Origin: Bacteroidota bacterium
Lineage (GTDB): Bacteria > Bacteroidota > Bacteroidia > Bacteroidales > VadinHA17
DNA length: 5,412 nucleotides
Direction: 5' to 3'
Assembly (NCBI GenBank): GCA_030631445.1
Contig: DAOVLD010000146.1
Coordinates: forward strand, 1 to 5,412
The notes under the pieces are model-generated. The model saw only the letters and a list, made by a program, of their open reading frames with translations, made no database searches and was not told where the DNA came from. Below, piece after piece: positions 1 through 5,412 of this stretch. A program made the translations under genes and the position numbers. Position 1 is the first letter of the stretch. The number at the start of each line of letters is the position of its first letter.

Positions 1-1005
1 CAGGGTATCGGTTACATCAAATTCCGGCGAGGCATCAATTCCTTCAAAATTATATGTCCCTTTCGAAACAAAATTGTGTACATCCTGTTTCCAGTTAATA
101 TACCCCAGATCCACTACACTTGCCGATAGTGTGAAATAATCACCAATATTATATATAGCTCCCAGATCAACTGCAAACCCCACATTTCCCGTATTCAAAG
201 CAAAATCAAGAATAAAACCAAGTGTATCCTCGCCCATCTCTACGCAAATGGAATCAACAAATCCCTCAGAATCAGGGAAAACTGTAATCGGGGCAGATAC
301 ATTAAGACTGACATCTGAATGTAGTATATGGGTAAAGGGACTTCCTTCATCTATAGTTATTCCAAGGTCTGCATTTTTTAAAGAAAGGTTAGCTTTTCCG
401 AATAACAGTTTGCCTTTTGCACCAAAGCTTAAATTTTTGTTGATTTTTTTTGAAAGGCTCATTCCGTATTGCCTGTATTCAGTCATATCAAAGGTGATAT
501 CCGAAAAATCAGCAGTGCCCCCAACAAACGCACTGTTCCCATGAAAAGCAAGTGTCATTAAATCTTTCGGTAAGGAGAGGAAAGAATTTGCTTTTTCAGT
601 AATATCAAAAGTGAAATAGGTGTCTCCACTCCTGAACCCAAAGGCAAACAACTGAACATGAGCTTCAGGTGAAATATATAATCTCTTAGGAAGCTTATCA
701 AGAAAATCATTAATCTCATAACTGGGATGAAGAATAGTGATAAGGGAATCGGCATACTCGCCGGTTCCTTTAAAAATAAAATCATCAGGACTGAAACTAT
801 TGTTTGAATAATTAAAATAAACGGATGAAACTCCCGGGAGCCCCAGGTAAAAACCGCAACTGCTTTGTAATGCAGGATTCATAAGTCTTGATTGTGGGAG
901 TCCCATATAATAAAGTGTCTGGTTCTCCTGTGATTTCAGGCTATGTGGAATCATTAACATCCCAAGGAGAATAAAACTAATAAAAACTGATCTATTTTTT
1001 ATCAT
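1..1005 (-). CDS. DUF5723-like outer-membrane beta-barrel protein (3' end outside window)
   Basis: The frame is open from ATG at 1005 to the window edge, giving 335 codons with no stop, so the C-terminus is missing. The N-terminus is a clear Sec signal peptide: basic MIKNR, a hydrophobic stretch over about residues 7-20, and likely cleavage near SLKS-Q26. The mature part opens with a RLMNPALQ motif (residues 40-47), then LGLPGVSSVYFNYSNNSF (54-71). Later it has GFAVDLGAIYNIGDYFTLSA (276-295) and SVVDLGYINW (296-305). From memory of the family, this NPA...LGLP...DLGA.Y...DLG.I.W pattern fits DUF5723, predicted FadL/PorV-like outer-membrane barrels of Bacteroidota, usually about 450-500 aa; no search was run. 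Alternating hydrophobic and polar residues ending in aromatics fit transmembrane beta-strands. It lies 129 bp downstream of the lipoprotein gene in the same direction. Its start is preceded by an A-rich leader without a Shine-Dalgarno sequence, as is usual in the phylum. Cargo or partner is unknown. Confidence 0.8.
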   Translation of the reverse strand, partial: MIKNRSVFISFILLGMLMIPHSLKSQENQTLYYMGLPQSRLMNPALQSSCGFYLGLPGVSSVYFNYSNNSFSPDDFIFKGTGEYADSLITILHPSYEINDFLDKLPKRLYISPEAHVQLFAFGFRSGDTYFTFDITEKANSFLSLPKDLMTLAFHGNSAFVGGTADFSDITFDMTEYRQYGMSLSKKINKNLSFGAKGKLLFGKANLSLKNADLGITIDEGSPFTHILHSDVSLNVSAPITVFPDSEGFVDSICVEMGEDTLGFILDFALNTGNVGFAVDLGAIYNIGDYFTLSASVVDLGYINWKQDVHNFVSKGTYNFEGIDASPEFDVTDTL

Positions 1006-1030
1006 GCTAATTATTTTTTCAATTTTTAAC

Positions 1031-1050
1031 TTCTTCTTTCTTCCTCTTCC
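1031..1050. other. Polypyrimidine (+) / polypurine (mRNA strand) tract
   Basis: This 20-bp stretch is only C and T on the plus strand, so it would be a pure A/G run in the leader of the DUF5723-like gene, ending 25 nt before its ATG. It contains the 10-mer ttctttcttc (1034-1043), which recurs in the other intergenic gap at 3378-3387. It adjoins the 9-bp repeat array. No function can be assigned; a role in translation initiation or mRNA structure is conjecture. Confidence 0.4.
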
Positions 1051-1051
1051 T

Positions 1052-1087
1052 TACTCAACTTACTCAACTTACTCAACTTACTCAACT
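1052..1087. repeat. 9-bp tandem repeat, four perfect copies (tactcaact)
   Basis: Four identical head-to-tail copies of tactcaact occupy 1052-1060, 1061-1069, 1070-1078 and 1079-1087. On the mRNA strand the unit reads agttgagta, which carries TGA inside the unit and TAA across each junction. The 9-bp period keeps these stops in only two of three frames. The array lies wholly between the lipoprotein gene stop and the DUF5723-like start. No inverted repeat or hairpin is formed by the unit. Such minisatellites are prone to copy-number change; whether this one varies cannot be seen here. Confidence 0.95.
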
Positions 1088-1098
1088 CTTCCCTTTAT

Positions 1099-1131
1099 AA
1101 TTTTTAATTTGTAATTTTTAATTTGTAATTT
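1099..1131. repeat. 14-bp AT-rich tandem repeat, about 2.4 copies
   Basis: The unit aatttttaatttgt occurs perfectly at 1099-1112 and 1113-1126, followed by a partial aattt at 1127-1131. It sits 3 bp beyond the TAG stop (1137-1135) of the lipoprotein gene, so it forms the start of that gene's 3' untranslated region. On the mRNA strand it is A-rich (acaaattaaaaatt). It is not a classical intrinsic terminator: there is no GC-rich stem, and only weak AT pairing is possible. Confidence 0.85.
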
Positions 1132-1134
1132 ATT

Positions 1135-3267
1135 CTATTCGTCATCCGAATCACCAAAGTCAAATTCACATGACCCTTCTGTACTTACACCCAGCTTAAA
1201 ATCAATAGTATATATTGTTAATAACCTTACTTCCTGTGTCCCGTTTTCAGATGTACTTAAACTGGCTGCAACAATAAGTTTATGGGCAGTTTCAAGATTT
1301 TCCAAGAAATCGCCACTTAAAACGATTGATGTGGTATCGCTGATTACCTCTGTAACATCACCATTCGCATCAACCGGTGCTGCCGGGAACAAGGCAGGGA
1401 CATTTACAGAGGCAAGTACCTGGTTTAACACAGAGTCATAAAGCATAATTTTAAAACCTACCTCAAACGGGAAACCATTATCTACCTTCAAATGTAAACT
1501 TGCGCTCTCAATATCAATATTGAAATCGAGACTATCAAGCTTCAAAGGATTCTCCAGTGTATCCTGAAGCGTAAGGTTTGCCTTAAATTCAAATGGTATT
1601 TCTACTTCCAAACCGGCAACGACACTGCTCTCGCCGGTAACAAAATTATCCCATCCTAACTTTCCAGGCGGGTTCACTGTTGCTCCTCCTGAATAGGTGA
1701 TCTTGTTTGGCCTCATTTCAATAAGCTCGACAATATCTGTATTGTCTTTGTTAAATGATGCTGTTGAAGTAACCGGGCTGTTATCCCTGTCAGCAGGATA
1801 AGCAATATTCATTGTTGATGCATTCAATCCTTGTGTTTCACCTGCACCGTTGCTGCCAATAAGATTAAGATCAAACGAAACAGGAACTCCGACTGAATTA
1901 GAATAATTAATGTTTACTATTGGATTGGTAAATGTAAAAGTGCCGGAAATATGATCTTCAATTTCTTCAAGCTCCAGGTCAATTGTATCTTCATCAACAT
2001 CAAAACTATGTTGCCCAAAATAACCCTCAACATACGAGAAATCAATATCACTTATCTTATAGGCTAGATTAACCGAATCGGTCAGATCAAAATACACCAT
2101 CCCTCCTCCGGAAGGTTTAACAGACAACCCATATTCAAACATGATGGAATTATAAGGTTGTGCGGGGTCTGTAGAAAAATCATTAACAGTGTTATTCATT
2201 GAAAGCTGACCTGATTGTGTACCACTTGCCCCCAAAGAAATCGTAAACCGTGTTGTATCAGTTCCTACCAGAGAAGTGGGAAGTGTAATAACAACTTCCA
2301 CATCCTCTGCTATATGCGATTCCAGAGTGTAATCAATATTTGCTGTATTGAGTTCTAAAAAGGTTATCTCCACATCATTGTCAAGGTTAAACTGAATAGT
2401 ATCAGCAACCGATAAGAACAACTGCTCAGGTAAATAAGCCAGCCCTCTAACAATAGTTAAATCGGAGGTAGATACAGAAACGCTTATATTATCATTGGTC
2501 AGATCTACCGGCACCGGGACAGTGCTTCCGGGCGAGCTTATTGTAACCAGTTCAGCTGTAAGTGAGTTTGAAACAATCTCTCCGGTTAAATCAATCTGTG
2601 AATTTGCAGTGCCTCCGGGAGGAATATCGTTGAATGTAAGTGTATCCCCTATCTGACTGTTATCAGAGGTGTTTAATATTACAACCTTAAGGCTTATTCC
2701 AACCGGCAGGTTATTGGTAATGGTCATGGTAATAGTACCTGATCCAAATTCCACCTGAAAAAAATTGTCAAAAGAGCTTATTGTAATAGAATCCCCGGGT
2801 AAAGGGGGGATTTCCGGGAATGGGCTTGTCGTCCCGTCAAGTGCCTGCAGTACAGCCCTGAGAGCAGGGGGGAAACCGGCACTGATCTTATCAAGGCTTA
2901 TTGATCCGTCGCCCGAAAAATCAGCAAGCTCCAGTGCCCCTAACTGAAAACTCTTATTTTGTTCATCCTGTTCGGGTATATCCAGTATCTCAGAGACATC
3001 AAAGGTAAACAGTGAGTCTTCCTGAAAAACAATGGTTATTGAATTATCCTCCAGAAACCTTAGGGTATCATTAGACTCAATCGCGTTTCCGAGAGTAAGA
3101 CTACCTTTAACCACAGGCACCGAAACCCCTATATCTACAGATGCCTGAGTAGAGAGCTTATCCATGTCATAAGTCTCTTTAACACAGGAATTTGTCAGAA
3201 TAAATAATAATAAAATTCCTAATCCGGTATAAATAATTCCTTTTTTCATCTGTTTATATTTTGGCAT
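1135..3267 (-). CDS. Predicted lipoprotein with repeated beta-sandwich-like modules, family unrecognised
   Basis: This is a 710-aa protein ending in TAG. The N-terminus has a basic segment (K8, K9), a hydrophobic core (about 11-24) and a lipobox-like LTNSC ending at Cys28, so I predict a signal-peptidase-II lipoprotein. VKETYD follows the cysteine; its K-E pair could be a weak surface-export signal, which is inference. The body is rich in Ser, Thr, Asp and alternating beta-type residues, with few helices apparent. A Pro-rich linker lies at about 147-158 (PFPEIPPLPG). Three segments share a strand, N-x-(x)-P, strand pattern: near N185-P188, N457-P462 and N597-P600, suggesting repeated LEA/WHy-like beta-sandwich modules. 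The C-terminus is acidic (GDSDDE). The only cysteines are C28 and C700. I recognise no enzyme motif and no type IX sorting domain. It lies between two envelope-type genes on the same strand. Met7 (ATG at 3249) is an alternative start that also leaves an intact signal peptide. Confidence 0.88.
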   Translation of the reverse strand: MPKYKQMKKGIIYTGLGILLLFILTNSCVKETYDMDKLSTQASVDIGVSVPVVKGSLTLGNAIESNDTLRFLEDNSITIVFQEDSLFTFDVSEILDIPEQDEQNKSFQLGALELADFSGDGSISLDKISAGFPPALRAVLQALDGTTSPFPEIPPLPGDSITISSFDNFFQVEFGSGTITMTITNNLPVGISLKVVILNTSDNSQIGDTLTFNDIPPGGTANSQIDLTGEIVSNSLTAELVTISSPGSTVPVPVDLTNDNISVSVSTSDLTIVRGLAYLPEQLFLSVADTIQFNLDNDVEITFLELNTANIDYTLESHIAEDVEVVITLPTSLVGTDTTRFTISLGASGTQSGQLSMNNTVNDFSTDPAQPYNSIMFEYGLSVKPSGGGMVYFDLTDSVNLAYKISDIDFSYVEGYFGQHSFDVDEDTIDLELEEIEDHISGTFTFTNPIVNINYSNSVGVPVSFDLNLIGSNGAGETQGLNASTMNIAYPADRDNSPVTSTASFNKDNTDIVELIEMRPNKITYSGGATVNPPGKLGWDNFVTGESSVVAGLEVEIPFEFKANLTLQDTLENPLKLDSLDFNIDIESASLHLKVDNGFPFEVGFKIMLYDSVLNQVLASVNVPALFPAAPVDANGDVTEVISDTTSIVLSGDFLENLETAHKLIVAASLSTSENGTQEVRLLTIYTIDFKLGVSTEGSCEFDFGDSDDE

Positions 3268-3272
3268 TAATT

Positions 3273-3279
3273 CTTCTCT
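3273..3279 (-). promoter_or_regulatory. Possible Shine-Dalgarno-like site for the lipoprotein gene
   Basis: The mRNA strand reads AGAGAAG, followed by 5 nt (aatta) and the ATG at 3267. Purine-rich sites are not essential in Bacteroidota, but this spacing favours Met1 over Met7 (ATG at 3249), which has only ccaaaatataaacag before it. Upstream of 3267 there is no further in-frame ATG before an in-frame TAA at 3321-3319. Confidence 0.35.
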
Positions 3280-3311
3280 TTTTATTTTACATTCTACGTT
3301 TTTCGAAATTG

Positions 3312-3346
3312 TTACGAGTTACGGGTTACGGGTTACGGGTTACGAG
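3312..3346. repeat. 7-bp tandem array, five units in A-B-B-B-A order (ttacgag / ttacggg)
   Basis: Five contiguous heptamers fill 35 bp: ttacgag (3312-3318), ttacggg three times (3319-3339), then ttacgag (3340-3346). The two edge units carry the same single G-to-A difference. On the mRNA strand the units are ctcgtaa and cccgtaa, each holding a TAA. Because 7 is not a multiple of 3, the TAAs fall in all three frames. The plus strand of the array contains no stop codon. It lies in the leader of the lipoprotein gene, 45 bp before its ATG. Confidence 0.95.
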
Positions 3347-3348
3347 TT

Positions 3349-3371
3349 AAGGTCTTCAAACCTTGAACCTT
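3349..3371 (-). other. Weak imperfect hairpin, not a typical terminator
   Basis: On the mRNA strand, AAGGT-TCAA can pair with TTGA-AG-ACCTT: nine base pairs interrupted by a 2-nt AG bulge, around a GGT loop. It overlaps the ttcaagg doublet. No U-run follows; the next bases belong to the ctcgtaa/cccgtaa array. Rho-independent termination is therefore unlikely, and the pairing may simply be a by-product of the repeat. Confidence 0.25.
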
Positions 3372-3374
3372 GAA
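3361..3374. repeat. 7-bp doublet (ccttgaa x2)
   Basis: Two perfect adjacent copies of ccttgaa lie at 3361-3367 and 3368-3374, between the two longer heptamer arrays. This makes a third 7-bp unit family in the same gap. Unlike its neighbours, it carries a stop triplet (TGA) on the plus strand and none on the mRNA strand. Two copies alone would be weak evidence; the shared 7-bp period with both flanking arrays strengthens it. Confidence 0.65.
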
Positions 3375-3393
3375 CTTTTCTTTCTTCTCTTTC
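3375..3393. other. Polypyrimidine (+) / polypurine (mRNA strand) tract
   Basis: This stretch is purely C and T on the plus strand and sits between the ccttgaa doublet and the tttcgac/tttcaac array, overlapping the first bases of the latter. It contains the 10-mer ttctttcttc (3378-3387), also found at 1034-1043 in the other gap. In both places it is followed by a tctt-type run. Its role is unknown. Confidence 0.4.
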
Positions 3394-3424
3394 GACTTTC
3401 AACTTTCAACTTTCAACTTTCGAC
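3390..3424. repeat. 7-bp tandem array, five units in A-B-B-B-A order (tttcgac / tttcaac)
   Basis: Five contiguous heptamers fill 35 bp: tttcgac (3390-3396), tttcaac three times (3397-3417), then tttcgac (3418-3424). Edge units differ from inner units by one transition. On the mRNA strand the units are gtcgaaa and gttgaaa; each inner unit holds a TGA, and the three copies at 7-nt spacing put a stop in every frame. The plus strand has none. The array begins only 2 nt after the TAA stop (3429-3427) of the DUF3352-like gene, making it the first element of that 3' untranslated region. Confidence 0.95.
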
Positions 3425-3426
3425 TT

Positions 3427-5412
3427 TTATTTAACGGAATAATTATACAGAAAGTTATCCTTACTCCCAACAATCAGGTTATATTTCCTGTCATTTCGCT
3501 TAAATCTCCCAATAGAATATAAGGTGTTCCCACTTACGGGAAAGCCTTTATAAAGTTTGCCATCGTTATTAAAAAGGTATATTTCGTTTGTCCGTTCCGA
3601 AACCACTCCAATCTTTTTATTGGTTGATGAAAAAGTATATACAATGGGTCTGTATTCAATAATATCATTAAATGAATAAGAGAATAATAATGATTTACTA
3701 TAATTATAAACTTCAAGTTTTTTATTATCAATATAAATATACTCAAAAAATCCGTCTCCATTAATATCCATATAATTAAAAAAATGTTCAGGTGAAAAAT
3801 CTTTTATTTTCTTCTTTTCAATTTTACCGTTAAAATAAATAAAACAAACTGTTCCCGATTTATCAGTTGTAACCATTCGGGGGTCAGCATCAACACTTTT
3901 GACATCGAGAATAATATCATTGTTCTCCGAAACAGTAATATTTTCCTTCATTTTTATCCGCATATCGCCTTTTCTGTCTAATATATATATCCTGTTATCA
4001 TCTGCAGCCACAATATAATCCTTGTTTCCAATTCTGAAATGATGTATATATGAATCAATAATTGTTTCAGTGTGTCCAAATGACCAACCGCTTACAATAT
4101 TCCCCTCCTTATTGTAAACATAAATCTTTTTATCCTCACCTGGAATAAATATTCTGTAATCTCTGTTATTCTCATAATCAAACAATGACATCCCGTATGT
4201 AGCTTTGGATCTGAGCCTTACAGGAAATCGCTCTACGTGGTTGCCATTCCTGTCAACTAAATAAAGTTTTTCTTTTGTATTAAATATGATCTGCAATTTT
4301 TCATTTTTGTAAAAATCAATCTGATAAACCTGTCCAATAATTTTTTCTTCAAGAGGCAATTTCCATAAAACCCTGCCTGCAGAATTAATTAAATAAATCT
4401 TATTACTATGATCCTGAACAAAAACTTCCTTGTTATGAGTATAATGATTTTCCAGAAGTTGAGGCTTAAATGTAAAACTTGTATCAAGCAGGCTTTGCCA
4501 GACAGTCTGTGCTTCTTCCCTGTAAACAGGCTGATATTTTAGAAAAACATTATTATAAAGCATCGAATTACTTTCACTGAACTGTATTGCAAAAGCATGT
4601 AACTTATTTACAATTTTGCTTTCACTTTTCCAGCCTTCCTGAAATTCTTTATCAAGATAATCTGCTATTTGTGAATGTCCCCGGGGAATATTTATGTAGA
4701 AATAAAAATTGTATTTGTCAGAAAGCTTATCGGCAAATTCACGGTAATGAAGATCACTATGAAGAGTTTTTTGGAGAATATTGTTATGAATAATTTTCGA
4801 TAATGATTGAAATGAATTACCAAATACCAGGTAGTTATCAACAAGCGTAAAATAAGGAAATGCAGATCCGCCAAAAATCTTACCAAAAAGTTTCCCGGGG
4901 ATAAAGTGAACTGGTGATTTATATACCGGAACTTTAGTTTCTGCATCTATTTTACAATAACTAACAAAGTTTGACCAGGATTGATTTGTCCGGTTACAAT
5001 AACCTGAAATATACTTTTCAAGCGACTTCTCTGCCAGACTTTTGCTCCTGGTTTCAAAAACAACGAATCTGTTCTGCGATTTATCAACATTTTTAATATC
5101 GGTTATGGCAAACCCTACTTCTTTTCCAAGAAATGCAAAGAATTCTTCTTCCAGTTCATATCCTGTTTTATTATTAATCTCGTTTAACGTGTTTTGATAA
5201 GCAGTAATGAGTCCCTCCCTCTCCAGATAATTCCTGTACTTTTTTCTAAATAACTGTGGGTCATTAATTCCATAAGCAATAAAAACGGAGGTACTTGCAG
5301 GAAGCACCCTATCCATTTCAAAATTTACTGCCGACTGGCCGGAAAATATATTCAGGTAATTGTTTGCCGAATCATTCGAATATGTAAAACCATTAAGAAG
5401 TATCTCCTCTTC
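3427..5412 (-). CDS. DUF3352-like protein with C-terminal beta-propeller-like repeat domain (5' end outside window)
   Basis: The frame is open from the window edge at 5412 to TAA at 3429-3427, giving 661 residues with the true N-terminus missing. Residues here are counted from the first visible codon. The first 32 residues include LLNGFTYSNDSANNYLNIFS, followed by FEMDRVLPAST (32-42). This pattern, and the helix/strand mix to about residue 320, match my recollection of the Bacteroidota DUF3352 family, whose members typically start with one membrane anchor; that anchor is not visible here. From about 329 to the C-terminus come eight spaced repeats of the form strand-D.....IY(L/V)...G: about 329-354, 373-398, 419-445, 465-488, 512-536, 555-581, 599-626 and a short one at 644-661. 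They suggest a seven- or eight-bladed PQQ/FG-GAP-like propeller. One canonical calcium loop, DINGDGFFE, lies at 549-557. No enzymatic residues are recognisable. A periplasmic binding or scaffolding role is inference. It is upstream of the lipoprotein gene, same strand, 159 bp apart. Confidence 0.8.
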   Translation of the reverse strand, partial: EEEILLNGFTYSNDSANNYLNIFSGQSAVNFEMDRVLPASTSVFIAYGINDPQLFRKKYRNYLEREGLITAYQNTLNEINNKTGYELEEEFFAFLGKEVGFAITDIKNVDKSQNRFVVFETRSKSLAEKSLEKYISGYCNRTNQSWSNFVSYCKIDAETKVPVYKSPVHFIPGKLFGKIFGGSAFPYFTLVDNYLVFGNSFQSLSKIIHNNILQKTLHSDLHYREFADKLSDKYNFYFYINIPRGHSQIADYLDKEFQEGWKSESKIVNKLHAFAIQFSESNSMLYNNVFLKYQPVYREEAQTVWQSLLDTSFTFKPQLLENHYTHNKEVFVQDHSNKIYLINSAGRVLWKLPLEEKIIGQVYQIDFYKNEKLQIIFNTKEKLYLVDRNGNHVERFPVRLRSKATYGMSLFDYENNRDYRIFIPGEDKKIYVYNKEGNIVSGWSFGHTETIIDSYIHHFRIGNKDYIVAADDNRIYILDRKGDMRIKMKENITVSENNDIILDVKSVDADPRMVTTDKSGTVCFIYFNGKIEKKKIKDFSPEHFFNYMDINGDGFFEYIYIDNKKLEVYNYSKSLLFSYSFNDIIEYRPIVYTFSSTNKKIGVVSERTNEIYLFNNDGKLYKGFPVSGNTLYSIGRFKRNDRKYNLIVGSKDNFLYNYSVK

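Noticed and set aside
248..544. Plus-strand open frame of 98 codons
   Set aside because: It lies antisense inside the DUF5723-like gene, whose own frame reads as a recognisable signal peptide and barrel protein. The plus-strand product resembles no family.
558..785. Minus-strand open frame of 75 codons
   Set aside because: It is in another frame of the DUF5723-like gene and overlaps strongly family-like coding sequence.
1006..1134. Bacteroidota-type promoter (TAnnTTTG) or intrinsic terminator in the gap
   Set aside because: The mRNA strand has no TAnnTTTG match and no GC-rich stem followed by a U-run. Absence of a consensus does not exclude a divergent promoter.
2765..2947. Plus-strand open frame of 60 codons
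   Set aside because: It is antisense to the Pro-rich linker region of the lipoprotein gene and has no supporting signals.
3312..3346. Telomere-like repeat (ttacggg resembles TTAGGG)
   Set aside because: The unit has an extra C and is only five copies long, inside a bacterial gene cluster. The match is superficial.
3312..3424. CRISPR array
   Set aside because: Units are 7 bp and directly adjacent, with no spacers and no cas genes nearby.
3268..3426. Promoter upstream of the lipoprotein gene
   Set aside because: The nearest match on the mRNA strand, AAGGTTTG, lacks the first T of TAnnTTTG, lies within repeat sequence and has no convincing upstream element.
3534..3761. Minus-strand open frame of 75 codons rich in Ile and Leu
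   Set aside because: It is an out-of-frame shadow of the propeller repeats; the hydrophobic look comes from AT-rich codons.
4587..4946. Overlapping small frames on both strands (4587-4793 plus, 4692-4946 minus)
   Set aside because: Both lie inside the DUF3352-like gene, whose frame is continuous through the region.

Overview
The window looks like part of a chromosome from an AT-rich member of the Bacteroidota, probably a Bacteroidales/Marinilabiliales-type organism. This rests on the protein families (a DUF5723-type outer-membrane protein and a DUF3352-type protein), a Bacteroidota-style lipoprotein signal, and gaps filled with short tandem repeats. The genus cannot be read from the sequence. 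All three genes lie on the minus strand, so transcription runs from high to low coordinates. No RNA gene, CRISPR array, insertion sequence or classical intrinsic terminator is visible.

In transcription order the layout is as follows. (1) 5412-3427 is a DUF3352-like protein whose N-terminus lies outside the window. Its C-terminal half is a beta-propeller-like repeat domain with one calcium-loop motif. (2) 3426-3268 is a 159-bp gap holding two five-unit 7-bp arrays, a doublet of another 7-mer, a pyrimidine/purine tract and a weak hairpin. (3) 3267-1135 is a 710-aa predicted lipoprotein of unrecognised family, built from beta-sandwich-like modules. (4) 1134-1006 is a 129-bp gap with a 14-bp repeat, a four-copy 9-bp repeat and another pyrimidine/purine tract. 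(5) 1005-1 is a DUF5723-like outer-membrane beta-barrel protein cut off at its C-terminus by the window edge.

The three proteins all look destined for the cell envelope: probably an inner-membrane-anchored or periplasmic propeller protein, a lipoprotein, and an outer-membrane barrel. The gaps contain no recognisable Bacteroidota promoter (TAnnTTTG type), so co-transcription is plausible but unproven. No biochemical function can be assigned to any of the three.

The most unusual feature is the intergenic sequence. Two different heptamer arrays in the same gap share one layout: five units, with the two outer units carrying the same single-base variant and three identical units inside. On the mRNA strand both arrays place stop codons in all three frames, and on the opposite strand they have none. 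Arrays begin 2-3 nt after the stop codons of both upstream genes. These may be ordinary dispersed minisatellites of this lineage, but the symmetry and strand polarity deserve a genome-wide check.
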